A DNA stretch of 64,000 nucleotides from positions 44,424,001 to 44,488,000 of the forward strand of contig OY754466.1 of the NCBI GenBank assembly GCA_963575645.1, given 5' to 3'. Source of the DNA: Xanthostigma xanthostigma (lineage: Eukaryota; Arthropoda; Insecta; Raphidioptera; Raphidiidae). The notes under the pieces were generated by a model. It saw nothing but the letters and a program-made list of their open reading frames with translations. It was not told the origin of the DNA and made no database searches. This document shows positions 34,070 through 46,517 of this stretch, in pieces. Position 1 is the stretch's first letter, and each line of letters starts with the position of its first letter. The position numbers and the translations under genes were made by a program.

Positions 34070-34430
34070 AAACTAGTGGTCCCGCCCGGGTGCAAAAGAA
34101 CGAACGGAGAGGGGGAAGGATATGAATACGCACATTCCTCTTAGTTTACCAAGATGAATGTTGTGTCCAAATTTCATGATGATATGAGTCACCGTTCAAA
34201 AGTTTTTGTCGGAAGGACAAATTTTGGATTGCATTTTGCAACATTTTTCATTGATGCTCCGCGCATATTGGTCATAGTGTGATATTATATACCCTATAGC
34301 CTTCCCCGATAAATGGGCTATCCAACAAAAAATGTTTAATTCGAACCAGTAGTTCCTGAGATTAGCGCGTTCAACCAAACAAACAAATAAACAACAAATA
34401 AACTCTTCAGCTTTATACATTGGTATAGAT
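34070..34430. repeat. Inverted copy of the 31270 repeat
   Basis: It reads GGTCCCGCCCGGGTGCAAAA, AAGATGAATGTTGTGTCC and, at the far end, the complement of TTTGTTTG...GAACTACTGG. Confidence 0.65.
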
Positions 34431-36054
34431 TAAATATTGAATTGAGATTTCAATTAGTTTTTAAAACCGGATTTGTAATCGAGGCGTCTGATATTCTAAA
34501 ATGCTCAAAAATCACCGAAAAATGCCATTTTTTGTTCGTTATGTAGTCGAATATAAATGTCAGATGTTGTTACGAGGATAGATATATATATTTTTTTTGT
34601 GGGATGATAAATTAAAAATACAGGACAACGTGATTTGCGGCTAAGGGTAGAAGGATAGAGCAAGCAAAGTTTGGGCCCGAATTAACCGCAAGAAACACAA
34701 AAAAAATTAGTGAACGAACTCTTCAATGAATAAATTAAATAGATGATAATTAACTTAAAATCAATTGTAAAAATATATTTCAAACAACGTTTAATGCAAT
34801 ACAACAATGGATATAAAAATAGATTGTAGTAATTGATAAATGTATCGGCTCGTAATACCAATTTTCGACTGATTTCCAAAAATTAAAAGTACAATAATCT
34901 CAAATAATTTGACGACTTCAAAATGACATTTATGAGTCGCGCAATTATATTATAATTATATAATAAATTAAAAAAGAAATATTTTTTTGAAGTCAGGCCA
35001 CCGACGCTACCTGCAGGTTGCGATGGAGGACACTTTTTTGAATGGTACAATGTGTTTTCTTCGTTAAAAAAACTTAGTTGACAAAATACAAAAAAATGTC
35101 ATTTTTCGGTAATTTTCGATTTTAGGTAAAATTTTTATTTACCGGAACTCCGAAGCAAGTTTTATATAAGACAAAAATTACTTTCCAGCGTATACTGTGA
35201 CCAGGGAAAATACGCCTGTCGAAAGAATGTGCATACCGTATAGCTCATGGTTTCGTAGAATTCTCGTTGTCATAATATGCGGCTATCCTCCCAGTTATTA
35301 ACTCTCCTTGGGCGCATTTTATATACTAAAATTATCTTGATACAACCTTTTAGGTAAACGACGTCCATTCTTTTAAAACGGTTTTTGTCCATTAAAATGA
35401 ACCACTCTTAAAATTAATAAGTACTTCCAGTTCAACTGATGACTATTTAAAATCAACAATGAAGTTAGAAGAAAAAAATCTTAACAAAAAAAAAAAAAAT
35501 ATATGCTTTCATATGAAATTATTATTATTATATAATAATTTTAATTAAGTATAAATCTTAACAAAAGGTTTCTCGATTTAATCGTCTGTTCGCATTCAAA
35601 AAGAAAACTTAATCTATTAGCGATGACTTGCAAAAAACAAAACCAACCACACACCTCGGTCGCCAGCTACTTGACTTAAAGTAGAGATAGAACATTACTC
35701 AGATATCGCCTCGATAAAATTATTTCAACACAAGTTGGAATAAAAATTCCAAGAAGGGATTCGCGCATCCTTTTTAAAAAGATGTATTTTTATAGGCTGT
35801 GTGCACGAAGCCTACTAGCGCCGCTTGTGGATAATAGAGAATTATTGAACTCACTCTTTATAGAAATCGCGACATGTTTCTATGGTGATAAGTCAAAAAC
35901 TTTAGTTGGCCATGATGTGTCAAAAGAAAAATGTAATAAGGAAAACTGATAAAATTCAGATTGTAAACCATTATATAAATAGCATAACATAAAAGGCACG
36001 TGAGAATTATTTATTTATCAATTATGACGTACAATATATAAATAATAATTAATT
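34431..36054. other. AT-rich spacer
   Basis: No coding region, tandem array or clear terminal repeats found. Confidence 0.4.
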
Positions 36055-36200
36055 TGTCAATAAATAAAATTATCGACCAATTTTTCAGACAATATATTAA
36101 CAAAAATATCAATAATACATTAAACGATGAACGTTTCGATCCGGATTTGGATCTTCTCCAGAACGGATCTAAAAATATAAAAAATAATTAATAATTAGTT
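36055..36200. mobile_element. Palindromic-family repeat (partial) with hammerhead-like core
   Basis: It shares ATAAAATTATCGACCAATTT and TTTCGATCCGGATTTGGATC with 55797-56090. On the minus strand the core reads CTGGAGA, A, GATCC...GGATC, GAAACG, with one change from the CTGANGA consensus. Only one arm is present. Confidence 0.6.
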
Positions 36201-37003
36201 TCTAATTATTTTTAATGTAATTCGTGATATGAAATATTTTTTTGATATATAAATATTGAAAAAATAATAATTAATTTGTTTACACTGACAGCGGAACGTC
36301 AAATTATGGCGCCAATGGTCTTTATTTTACTTAAATCGCCATCAGCGCAACAGCCCGGAACACAACAAGCATTTCCAGATCGCTTAGTTTAGCCCACGTT
36401 TTCTTTGTAATTTTATTTTCTTTTAATTGTATATGTATTCGATATCATTGGAAATTTGACGGTGGGCTTCCCGTCTATAACGGGCTTTAGTAAACAAATA
36501 CACATTTTTCTGTAAAAATACTATACATACAAGAATGTAATTATAGTTACATAAACCAACACTGATCTATAACTGGACTAACTGGTACATTTTTATTGTA
36601 ATAATTTATTATTATCCATTCGATATTTATTATGTGTAGGGATATTAATTGTATTTGAAAGTAACAGTTGTTACCAACTGCGCGACAATACATTATACAA
36701 GGTGTAAAAAGAATTTCGAAATGGTTGGTAACTTATACAAAATGAGACACAAATGCAGCCTCGCCCAAACAAACAACAAGTGTGCGTGGAACCCATATAT
36801 CTATTAATTTACTATATAAATCATTGCCTATCTACTCAATGTGCGGTGAGTGAACGCAACAAAGCGTATCGAAAATATATTTGCGTCTCTTTCTTCGATG
36901 TAATTCCCTGATTTCTCGGATGATAGGATCGGTTGATGTACTTGCATTCAATCTGAATAAAGTATCTCTGTTTTAAAAACTTTGTCTTTTTCTATGACGT
37001 TAA

Positions 37004-37100
37004 CATAGGCGTACCCAGCTTTTAGCCCAGGAGGGGGCAAATTAGAAATTATTTAAGCCGGGTCCGTGGTGCTTGTTTTGCCCTACTGGATACGCCAGTG
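37004..37100. mobile_element. Short hAT-like MITE remnant
   Basis: CATAGGCGTACCCAG and CTGGATACGCCAGTG are inverse ends with two mismatches. A target duplication is not evident, so one flank may be lost. Confidence 0.45.
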
Positions 37101-37290
37101 CTTACGGTGTAAAAAAAGACAGAAGTATATGTTTGCACCCTAACAGTTCGATTGCGATTTTATTCCTATGCGCAGTATAGAATAAAAGTATATGGTGTAA
37201 CCTTTACGCGCGGTTGAAGTAAAACTTCTTTTACTTTGTTTTTACCACTCTCACTTTTTGGGAAATATTTTACTCGTAAAATAAATTACA

Positions 37291-37764
37291 TTGACTATGC
37301 TTATTAAACATTTATTATGGCCTATTTCATTCGAATATGGTTTATGGTATTTTATTATGGGGAGCTGCTCCCGATGCTATAAGAGTGTTTCGACTACAAA
37401 AAAAGGCTTTACGCATAATAACAAAAGTAATTTCAGGGCCACATGCAAACCATTATTTAAAGAACATGGCATTTTAACTTTATATTCCCTGTTTGTTTTA
37501 GAAAATTTGAAATATATCAAAGATAATATAGTCAAATTTGAAATTGTTGAGAGCGTACACTCTTATAGCATCAGAAGTAGAGAGGATATTAGAATCCCTT
37601 CATACAGGCTTAATAAATTAAAAAATGGTCCCAACTTTTGGGCTCCAAAATTTTATAATAAATTATCCATAGCTACTAGAGAATTGTCACAACCTGCATT
37701 TACAAGACAAATAAAAAAGTTGCTAAATGATTTGTGTCTATATAATTTTGAAGATTTCTTGTAA
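37291..37764 (+). pseudogene. LINE reverse transcriptase C-terminus, frameshifted
   Basis: Residues after position 50 ([20 protein letters not shown], then YSIRSREDIRIPSYRL and FYNKLSIATRELSQ) match the end of Jockey/CR1-type LINEs. The first 50 codons are in the wrong frame: an adjacent frame reads [20 protein letters not shown]. So at least one frameshift lies near 37430. An ATTACATTACATTACATT tail follows at about 37830. Confidence 0.8.
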
Positions 37765-37849
37765 GTTTTATTTTTGTAAATTTTATATATTTGACTATTT
37801 TTGTAACTATATTTAGTATACAAATAAACTATTACATTACATTACATTG

Positions 37850-38030
37850 GTTTGCGTCGATAGCTATTTCTCCTACAGATGCGTGTTGATGTCGCCATCT
37901 GTGACTGTCAATAGTGGAAATCGATTACAAAATTGGTTTGCGTCCGTAGCTTTTGTTCAAGATGGTTTCTACGATGCCGCCATCTGCCAATCGATGCCTT
38001 TAAATAGCGGAAACTGCGTAAACACATAAC
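37850..38030. repeat. Twofold direct repeat, ~80-bp unit
   Basis: TTGGTTTGCGTC...TAGC, then ATGTCGCCATCTG or ATGCCGCCATCTG, then AATAG.GGAAA occurs twice in tandem. Confidence 0.6.
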
Positions 38031-38035
38031 TTCCG

Positions 38036-38840
38036 TCCGAAAAAAATATCTGAGTAACTTTTAAGTCATCCCTAAAGAAGTTTTACTTCAAATTTCAAAG
38101 CTTGATTAAAATTATTTTGTCTAATTTTAATCAGGCTCTGGTTTTTTGAATAACTAAAGCTGCTCCTGACTGGGCTTACGAGGAGGAACGATACGTAAAA
38201 CAGTGGCGTATTTAAGTTCACAGTCGTCCTAGATGAATTAATAAAAGGGGCTGTTCTGTTGAATTACAATTCATCCTGCTAATCTTACTTGGCTGAAAGA
38301 AATGTTCGAAAGGATAATCAATTCAAAGAAATGCAAATTGAATAGGACTTTAGAATTCCGAAATCCTAGACAGAAGAATTAATTATTTAATATTCAATTT
38401 TTATATGATTTTATCAGATTTCTTTATGAACTTTAATTCAAATATTGAACCGTTTTATTTTTTAATTAATACAATTTGCCAAAACTTTATATCAGTGATG
38501 TTTACCAAAACCAAATGTTTTTTGCAGGAAATTACGTAATATTATTGATCTCTTTATCTTTACTGACTCGACAATTTTTTTTGTCGCTCTAATTAATTAT
38601 TATATAACATATAAAATATTAATTAAACACAGTTTATTTTTAAATCGGCTAATCAGACTAATATTGCATGCATGTATGCATTTGTTATTATACCATTCTA
38701 ATTAATTATAAAATAAATAAACATTTAACCTACATATTTATTTTTCAAATCCCACCTAAACAATAATTACAATATTTATTTGTGCCCACTGGAAATGCTA
38801 TGATGAATTCCTTGACATTTTTTAATTTTTCAATGACTAA
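38036..38840. other. AT-rich spacer
   Basis: Nothing recognised. Confidence 0.4.
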
Positions 38841-39270
38841 AGGCCGCTGCACACGAGGCTAGAAACGCTGCTAGGAGTTCTGCTAACCGGTAGGCTGGGT
38901 ACGAAGCTAGAAATGACGTCACTGCGGGCTGGCCTGCTATCTGATAAGATTTAAAATTCGAACAGGGGTTATTTTTCTTGCTAGGTCCGCTGCTAGGTAT
39001 GAGCAAGAACCAATCAGGAAACAGTATCTTGTCACGTCCACAAACAACCACAAACTAATATGGCGTCATTCTGCTCAGAGTCAGACAACAGACACGTTTT
39101 GCTCTGTGTTTATATTCGAACTGTCACTGCGCGCTCTCCAGATTTAGCCAGAAAACAAGCTTGAAAAATAGTCTCGTGTGAAGCGAGCACATAACAGCAA
39201 TCAAGACAATCAGCGCTAGAAAACTAGTAGGCAAATCTAGCAGCGTTTCTAGCCTCGTGTGCAGCGGCCT
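38841..39270. mobile_element. PIF/Harbinger-type MITE copy 2, 430 bp
   Basis: AGGCCGCTGCACACGAGG and its inverse form the ends. The flanking triplets are TAA (left) and TTA (right), both fitting TWA. It has the same orientation as copy 1, with a small internal deletion near 38945. Confidence 0.85.
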
Positions 39271-39619
39271 TTATCTATCTTAATGAGGGATGGAATTTCT
39301 CGACAACAGGGGCCACAAATACTTAGTCGAGTTATAAATCTACTAAAATAAAATTGGTGCCAGTCGTCGACATGCTGTGGAGGCTTGCATTTGAAAATGA
39401 AAGTTGTTTTTCTAAAGATCAACCACACATACTTATGCATACGGAATATTCAATTTAATAACTGGGTTGAATGCACGCTCGAAATCAGTCATCTCCGTTG
39501 GCCGTTTGACCTTGAATTTCTACTCTAGAGTTAGGTGGAGCATTACGTCACGATAGTGACATATTATGGCGTATACAAATATATTAGTAATCAAAAAAAG
39601 TGTGACCTTCGCTCATGCA

Positions 39620-40068
39620 ATACCGCTGCATACGAGGCTAGAAACGCTGCTAGAAACACTGCTTGGACTTCTGCTAGCCGGTAGGCTGGGTACAAAGCTG
39701 GAAATGACTTCACTACGGGCTCACCTGCTAGCTCACAGGATAGGTTTTAAAATTAGAACAGAATTTTTCTTGCTAGGTATGAGCAAGAACCAATCAGGAA
39801 ACAGTATCTTGTCACTTGGCCGACTTGAAGAAACGCCCGCAAACAAACACTGTGCCATAGTGTGTGTTCTGTTCAGATACAATAATCATTCACTTTTGTT
39901 ACCGTTCTATCACTGCGCGCGCACCGAATCTACTTACAGAGCAAGCTTGTAAAGAGGTCTCGTGTGAAGCGAGCACATAATAGCAATTAAGAAAACCAGC
40001 GCTAGAAAACTAGTACTGAAATCTAGCAAGGAACCTAGCGGCTAATCCACCCTCGTGTGCAGCGGACT
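39620..40068. mobile_element. PIF/Harbinger-type MITE copy 3, 449 bp
   Basis: The left end is degenerate (TACCGCTGCATACGAGG), the right end is CCTCGTGTGCAGCGGACT, and TAA flanks the right side. It is a diverged subfamily shared with copies 4 and 6 (TGTGTTCTGTTCAGA). Confidence 0.8.
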
Positions 40069-40544
40069 TAACAATAACAGCAATGAGAGACGGCAATTTC
40101 GAGCGTGCAGTCAACATCATCGTTAAATAAAAAAATAAAATTCACACATTCAAATGTTACAAAGTGTGCATATTGTTTTGTTTAACCAACCGTACATAAT
40201 ATAAGTGGATGCTTTATTATTGTGTAATAATTGTTACGTGAATAAGGAATTCCAAATATGAACAAATTGCGTGAAGTCAGTAATATTTATTTTTTAAACA
40301 AGTTATTCTCTGCAAATTAATTGCCGTTTGTTCATAAGTCTTAACTTTAAAAGTGACAAGACAAATGGAATCAGTTTGTGTCATATGGTTTAAAAATGCG
40401 AAGGCGTTTAGTTACTTGACGTCAATAATTTATGTCGATAAAGTAGAAATTATGTTGCTGTTCTTTGTAAATGAAATCGTCGAAGATGACCGTTTGACAA
40501 CTTTTAGCCTCAAATTAGTAAAGGTTTTTTTCTGATAGACCAGT

Positions 40545-40965
40545 AAAATGATGAACTCAGTTTCCACTAATTTGAAAATTAGAAGAAGTCTTCCATCGTT
40601 ACAATATTGCGTTTTGACAAAATACTGGTGAAACAGTTTTTTTAACTCTTTTTTAAAGACAAACAATAAAAACATACTTGAAAATTCTGCAAAATATTTT
40701 CTCTCACGATCGTTTCGGATAATAATCAGTCCATCTTCAGGAGTACAGACACATACATAAATATGAAGATGGACTGATTGTCGGAAACGATCGTCGAGAG
40801 AGAAAATATTTTGCAGAATTTTCAAGTGTGTTTTTATTGTTTGTTTTAATCATGTTCTACTAAGTGCCGAGTGAAAAATCAGTGCAAATTATCTTTTTTC
40901 GAGTTTTTTAGCAAGTTCCAGTCATCACACAAAGGTGCAATTTTGACAGATTGTGTATCATACAT
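40545..40965. repeat. Dispersed repeat split by a palindrome
   Basis: Similar to 13775-13920: GATGAACTCAGTTTCCACTAA at the left and GACAGATTGTGTATCAT at the right, with the inverted repeat 40668-40845 between them. Confidence 0.55.
40668..40845. mobile_element. Palindromic element with hammerhead-like core
   Basis: The arms AAACAATAAAAACA...CTTGAAAATTC (left) and GAATTTTCAAG...TGTTTTTATTGTTT (right) are near-perfect inverse copies. The minus strand at 40746-40707 reads CTGAAGA, T, GGA...TCC, GAAACG. Confidence 0.75.
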
Positions 40966-40974
40966 ATTATAAAA

Positions 40975-41290
40975 ATAAAATAAAATTAAAAATTTTAAAA
41001 ACCCACGACGAAAGCAAAAAAAGTAAATGTTACAATAGAAAAAGAATTAAATAAAATTCAAAAATCCCCCGACTAAGAAAATCTGTCGGGGGCTGCCATT
41101 TGGCTGCATTGAAATGAACTAAAATATTGCAATTTATATTCTTCTATTCTTAATTCAGGGCAGCGAATGGCAGCCCCGCGACGGATTTTCTTAGTCGGGG
41201 GATTTTTGAATTTTATTTAATTCTTTTTCTATTGTAACATTTACTTTTTTTGCTTTCGTCGTGGGTTTATAAATTTTTAATTTTATTTTA
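40975..41290. mobile_element. Foldback element, ~125-bp arms
   Basis: ACCCACGACGAAAGCAAAAA to CCCCCGACTAAGAAAATC on the left is inverted on the right with very few differences. The 60-bp loop carries TGGCTGCATTG. Confidence 0.85.
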
Positions 41291-41426
41291 TATTAAACTT
41301 TTTAGAGATTTTGTAAAAGTGTGTTTTGATCGTCTTGCCGAACTACCGTACACAGTGTAACCATATCTGATACCCTAATTGTCGAATCGCGTTATGTGCG
41401 AGAGTGCTCATAATTGTGTTTTTAAT

Positions 41427-41600
41427 AAATATCTATGTGTATTGCTGTAAAAACCACTACTAACGAACGCTTGTTAGATCTGTTTGTGCGTAGCACTTTT
41501 GTTATGGTATTTTAAATGTACATGTAATGCTGTAAAAAGCAGTAGTTCCGAACGCTTGTTAGATCTGTTCGTGCGTAGCACGTTTGTTACGGTTTTTTGT
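41427..41600. repeat. Twofold tandem repeat, ~87-bp unit
   Basis: GAACGCTTGTTAGATCTGTT, then CGTGCGTAGCAC, then TTTGTTA.GGT occurs twice in a row, each preceded by TGCTGTAAAAA. Confidence 0.75.
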
Positions 41601-42078
41601 GCAGTGCAGCACCCCCTGGGGCATAATCATCGTAATAATATCTATCTAAGAACCATCTCAGATGAATTACAAGCCCTTTACAGAAAACCGCATCTGAATT
41701 GATCAAACCGTTTTCCAGATAAATGGCGACATTGATCGAGTGCACAAACAAACGAACACACAATCTCTCACCCTAAACGCATATACATGCCTCCGTTCCG
41801 TCGTGGGTAAAAATATGTTCCCTCTTTGCACCCTTTTGCGATTTTGTGGAAATGTTTAGGGTCAAATCATCTTAATTTTACTGGCCTATACCACCAAGTG
41901 AGGAGAGGTTGAAAATATATTAATTCTAGTGTACTCCTAATGATGTCATTATTATAATATAGTACCAATACATTTAATGGAGTATCCTCTCGTCTTCTGA
42001 AAGGACAAGACGTGGTACCAGTACTGATACCATTCATAAAACTAAAAGTGCTATTACCATAACGACGATAGGATCATA

Positions 42079-42524
42079 GGACCGCTGCACTCGAGGCTTA
42101 CTTTGCCGGCTGCCGCTAGATTCTTGCTAAATTTGACTACTAGGTTTCAAGCGTGTTGTGGCCCTTGGTTTTATGTGTTCGTTTCACATGATACGTGTAT
42201 TGAAGCAGGCTTTGTAGATGGGTTATTGATGCGCGCGCAGTGACAGTTCGAATGTTAACAAAAGTGAGCGTTTATTGTCTCTGAACAGAACACATATTAT
42301 GGCACAGTGTTTGTTTGAGGGCGTTTGTTCATGTCGCTCACGTGACATGATACTGTTTCCTGGTTGGTTCTTGCTCAGAACTGGCAGAGGAAGTAAAATA
42401 GCCCCTGTTCTAATTTTAAAATTCATCTTGTGAGCTAGCAGGCGAGCCCGCAGTGAAATCATTTCCAGCCTCGTCGGTCAGCAGAACTCCAAGCAGTGTT
42501 TTCAGCCTCGTGTGCACCGCTGGT
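42079..42524. mobile_element. PIF/Harbinger-type MITE copy 4, inverted
   Basis: The ends ACCGCTGCACTCGAGGC and GCCTCGTGTGCACCGCT are mutated. The interior is in the opposite orientation to copies 1-3. No clean TWA duplication remains, so it is probably the oldest copy. Confidence 0.75.
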
Positions 42525-43009
42525 TACGCGTCCCTTCAGAACTCAGAAGACAGGCATATTACTGATTAATTACTCAGTTTTTGTCAGATTAATTTACAGT
42601 ATATATTATTTGGCCACCCAATGTTCACATAGAACAGTGAAGATAAAGAGTTTTGTATACGCGGCGAAGTGACCTCAATTCGGTTAACGCTATACAGGTA
42701 AGAAACAAACGATAATCTCACTGCAGCCAACCAAACGGGCTCCGTGCAATCGCAGTAGGTACCTACTACCACCACCACGTCGCACAAATCGTTCGCTTTC
42801 GATTTCACTTTTCAAACTGATCTCCATAAGAATTTCATTAAAACAGTATGTCTACATTCTGTGACAGTTTAACAGGCTTCCAAAGCCCTTGATCACTTTA
42901 CTCTGATGTAATCGTTTCGTAGTTCAAGGCTTTCGATAAAACCAACATAGCGCAAGCGTCTAATACTTTAATCCGTTGTATTGTTGTTAAGGATTGAATT
43001 TTTATGCTG
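42525..43009. other. Non-repetitive island
   Basis: The segment 42640-42830 is GC-richer and shows no resemblance to other sequence in the window. An open frame on the minus strand (42808-42584) has no recognised domain. It could be an isolated exon or regulatory DNA. Confidence 0.25.
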
Positions 43010-43135
43010 GGTTGCACAAAGCATTGTCAAAAAATTACCTTAGATTGTGATCATATAATTACAGTTTCCAAACATCAGGAACAGTCTAATGTATTCAAAC
43101 TCCCTGTTTTATAGAGCATTAAATTGTACTCATAT
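43010..43135. repeat. Dispersed repeat, partner of 23954-24115
   Basis: Starts CTGGGTTGCACAAAG and keeps the order of motifs listed for the partner. Confidence 0.6.
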
Positions 43136-43609
43136 ACGGTTGCCATACGTCCGGATTTCTCCGGAATTGTCCTCTTTTTAAGGGCGTCCAGGGAGCGCCC
43201 GGGCGGGGTTTTGTTTACAGTCCGGGTTTTAAATCGACTAGATAAATCTTTTCTTATCAAGAGACGATAGTAGAATTTTGTTTCGTTAATTCTAAAAGAT
43301 TAATTTTTGCTTATTTAAATAAAGAAAGTCGTATTATTGTTTGGTTTTTCTAATTTTTATACGGCTCTTTAATTTAATAAATAGAATAGAGATATAATTA
43401 AATGAAAGCTTGTAAAATTCCATTTATTATCTACTTTAATTTTGTACCAAATATGGTAAAAAAACCATTTCTGTATTATTAAGGTATAATTTAATTTCAT
43501 CAGTAATATAAGAATTTCCTTGGCAAATATTCCCGGGTTTTGAGCTCAAAAATCCTTTTTTTTTGAGCTTCTTGCCCTAGTTTATTGACATTACAAGATG
43601 GCAACCCTA
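43136..43609. mobile_element. hAT-like element, 474 bp
   Basis: The ends ACGGTTGCCAT and ATGGCAACCCT are inverse with one mismatch. The interior near the left end, CGTCCGGATTTCTCCGG and GGGAGCGCCCGGG, resembles known non-autonomous hAT elements. Target duplication is unclear. Confidence 0.55.
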
Positions 43610-43757
43610 TCCTCACACAAAAACAAATTATTCTTCTAGATAGAAAAAGATCGCTTTCAAGCTAAATTTTGATCAAAATGCGTAGAAAAACGTTGTTTAT
43701 AAGATTTATTTGGCTGAGGAACAATTGAAAAATAAGCTTTACCAGAGTATCGTTTGT

Positions 43758-43796
43758 GGCCAACGTTTCGAAAAATATATTTTCATCATCAGGGCC
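43758..43796 (-). ncRNA. Hammerhead-like motif with CTGATGA core
   Basis: Minus strand: GGCC, CTGATGA, T, a GAAAA/TTTTC stem with 5-nt loop, GAAACGTT, GGCC. The outer GGCC boxes can pair as stem I, and the GAAACGTT could hold U17 at the cleavage site. There is one extra base before stem II compared with canonical hammerheads, so activity is uncertain. It is the only copy here with the exact CTGATGA. Confidence 0.4.
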
Positions 43797-43799
43797 TAT

Positions 43800-44805
43800 G
43801 AACATGTATAATACCTATTCGTTACATTTAATATTATTTTGATTTGTAAATTACAATATTATACAATATTACAGATCAGATAAAACTAAACATTATAACA
43901 TACCTCAATGCAAGTTGAGATAAGTTGTTTATAAGTAAAAACTGTACAAATAACAATGCTAAATACATGTATTAAGAAAAATATTGTTTCAATCGATCGA
44001 TTATTATTTATAGAGCAGAATCGATTTATCGAGAAATATATATATGATCACAATCTTGTGTCTTTGCCAAATCAAATTTTTTGACAATCTTTTCTGCAAC
44101 CCAGCATAAAAGTACGAAAAAGCAGAAAACAAGTTTGTAATATGAGGTATAGTCGAATAAAAAGATTATAGGACTCTGGACAAATAGATTCATTACCGAA
44201 GGACAATTATAATTAATGAAAAACACACTCCAATGATTCAGAACCGACGCTTATATGCGGTGTGCAGCTGTTCATTTATTTTCGAGCTTTCAAAAAGTTC
44301 TGGACCGAACCGGGCTGAATTAGTGCGCGCCCTGTTTAAGAAAAAAACAACGGTATCTCTCTCATGGCGAATTAAAGGAAAATATGTAATCGCCCGTTAT
44401 TTATAGTTGTTTAACGAAATATTTCACGTCAAAGTACAATATGGTCAGGTCTGCATTTAATACAAGACAGTAACACAGTAATCATGGAGCAGTTTACCTT
44501 GAAATCATAAACTTTTGCAAATAAAAAAACAAAAACACTGGTCGCGGTGCAGAACCCTGGTGTCTAAATTGTGTTTTTGCTAATACATGCATTTGTGGCA
44601 TTGAAATGTATAGGTAGAGTCTATAGACTTTCATTTGGTCGACTAAAGTTGGCAGCATATCAAAATTACAAATCGGCGTTATAATAGTTTAAAAAGTTTA
44701 TAATCATCATGGACACAAAGAGGAAAATTAATTGTAAACACATTTATAAAAAAATATTTCAAATTTAAAATATGTCATCCAAAACCATTATAAATTACTT
44801 AACTA
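43800..44805. other. AT-rich spacer
   Basis: No gene or structured repeat recognised. Confidence 0.4.
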
Positions 44806-45024
44806 TATTTAAGACGCAATATATACATGAGTTTTGTTGATATGGCAGCTATGGAAAACATTAATTTATTACCGAAATTCGTTAATAAAATGCTTACTGA
44901 CCTCCCTTGGGTGCCCGCTCTACATATAATAGGCTAATAGCATTTTTCGCTAATTAATTAATTAATTAATGATTCCCATAGGTACCATACCAACAAAACT
45001 CATGTATATATTGCGTCTTAAATG
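44806..45024. mobile_element. MITE with ~40-bp terminal inverted repeats
   Basis: TATTTAAGACGCAATATATA and ATGAGTTTTGTTG... are mirrored at the right end (CAACAAAACTCAT, then the complement of the left end). The middle carries (TTAA)n-like TTAATTAATTAATTAATG. Confidence 0.75.
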
Positions 45025-45775
45025 ATATTCAGTGTATATTTATTTCTTATTTATTTTTCCTTGTTGATCTTTAAATTAAAAAAAAATTAGCTCAACTGAA
45101 GAGCCATTCGGTAGGATGGAATAAACGTTAAACTAAGATTTTGGAACAGAAAAAAATTATGATAAAAAAACCTTCCAAACGATGTCACCAAGTTTTTCAA
45201 AATGTTGTGAAATGTCAAGGATTTATAGTTCCGCCACCCGACTACAATACAATAGTGCATGTACCATATACTATGTTTAAGCAAATAATAACAAAAAAAG
45301 TGTAACACATAGTAGGTTAAGTATGTATGTTTCATTATGCCAAAGGATACTTAGATCATTCTATTTAAAATTAAAAACAGTAATTACTCAACCCTATACT
45401 TGATGGTCCAAAATAAAGTGACCAGTCGTAGCTATAGCGGATTCATATTTTACAAGTGTGTTTTGAACCTATCTGTTATATTTCGCCAATTATAATTTTT
45501 GGATAATTATATGTTTATAGTTGCGATTATTCAATTATAATTTCAATTCAAAATTTAAATAGGTATTTATATAAATTATTCATAATTACCGATAAGAAAT
45601 AAATAGAGTAGGTACTGGTTTACGACGGTAGTAAAAAATGTTTGTGTCGTATTAAAATGAAATAAAGTTAATGGTGTTTGTTCACCAGCTGTTCAATATG
45701 ACTTCTTATTCACCCGCATAAGTCTACACGTAATTTTACCTTTTTTAGTGACCCTTTCTTGAAGGAGGTTACATT

Positions 45776-46517
45776 TTTGACGTGATAACGTTTTATAAAT
45801 TGATGAAACACCGGCTGCATGCACGAAAAAGTGTCACGTTCCGAAATGTGTCACGTTCCGCGCACGATCGGCCCAAGTTTGACAGCTACTAAAATTTAGG
45901 TTATGTATTATTAAATATGATATTCGAGCGGAATACGTTATCACGTAAAACTATCGACCGTAAACCGACTTTACAGACAACCAATTTTTGACGTGATAAC
46001 GTCTTATAAATTTATGAAACACCAATCTTATAAATTGATGAAACACCGGCTGCATGTACGAAAAAGTGTCACGTTCCGAAATGTGTCACGTTCTGCCTGA
46101 CCCTGTGCGTTAAAGCGAGAGCGCATTATAAGCGATAGAGAAGCACGATCGGCCCAAGTTTGACAGCTACAAAAATCTATTTATTAAAGATCACAAGACA
46201 CAAACTTCCAATAGACTGCCACAGTTCGCTCGTATATATACTTACAGGGAGTGAAAAATCCACACCACCCGACCGTCCGTTTATTAAAACTGCGTGTATT
46301 TTGAAAACGGTTCATTATATTTAAAAACCGTTTCCACAGTTGGTTAGAACTCTAATTTTACTATTTAAATATGTAAAAATAAATGTTTGGAAACGTATAC
46401 GTATAATGTGAAAAATAAAAAAAGTTATTTTTCAACACTTTACTAGTATGGTTCAATGTTTCTTTATGACGTTATCACGTAAACTATCCTCCGTAAACCG
46501 ACTACAGACAACCAATT
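45776..46517. repeat. Tandem duplication, ~530-bp unit with TIR-like ends
   Basis: TTTTGACGTGATAACGT starts both units (45776, 45987). ACGTTATCACGTAAA ends both (about 45945, 46476), followed each time by CCGTAAACCGACT..ACAGACAACCAATTT. Both contain GTGTCACGTTCCGAAATGTG and ATCGGCCCAAGTTTGACAGC. The first unit lacks about 320 bp of the second. Confidence 0.75.
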
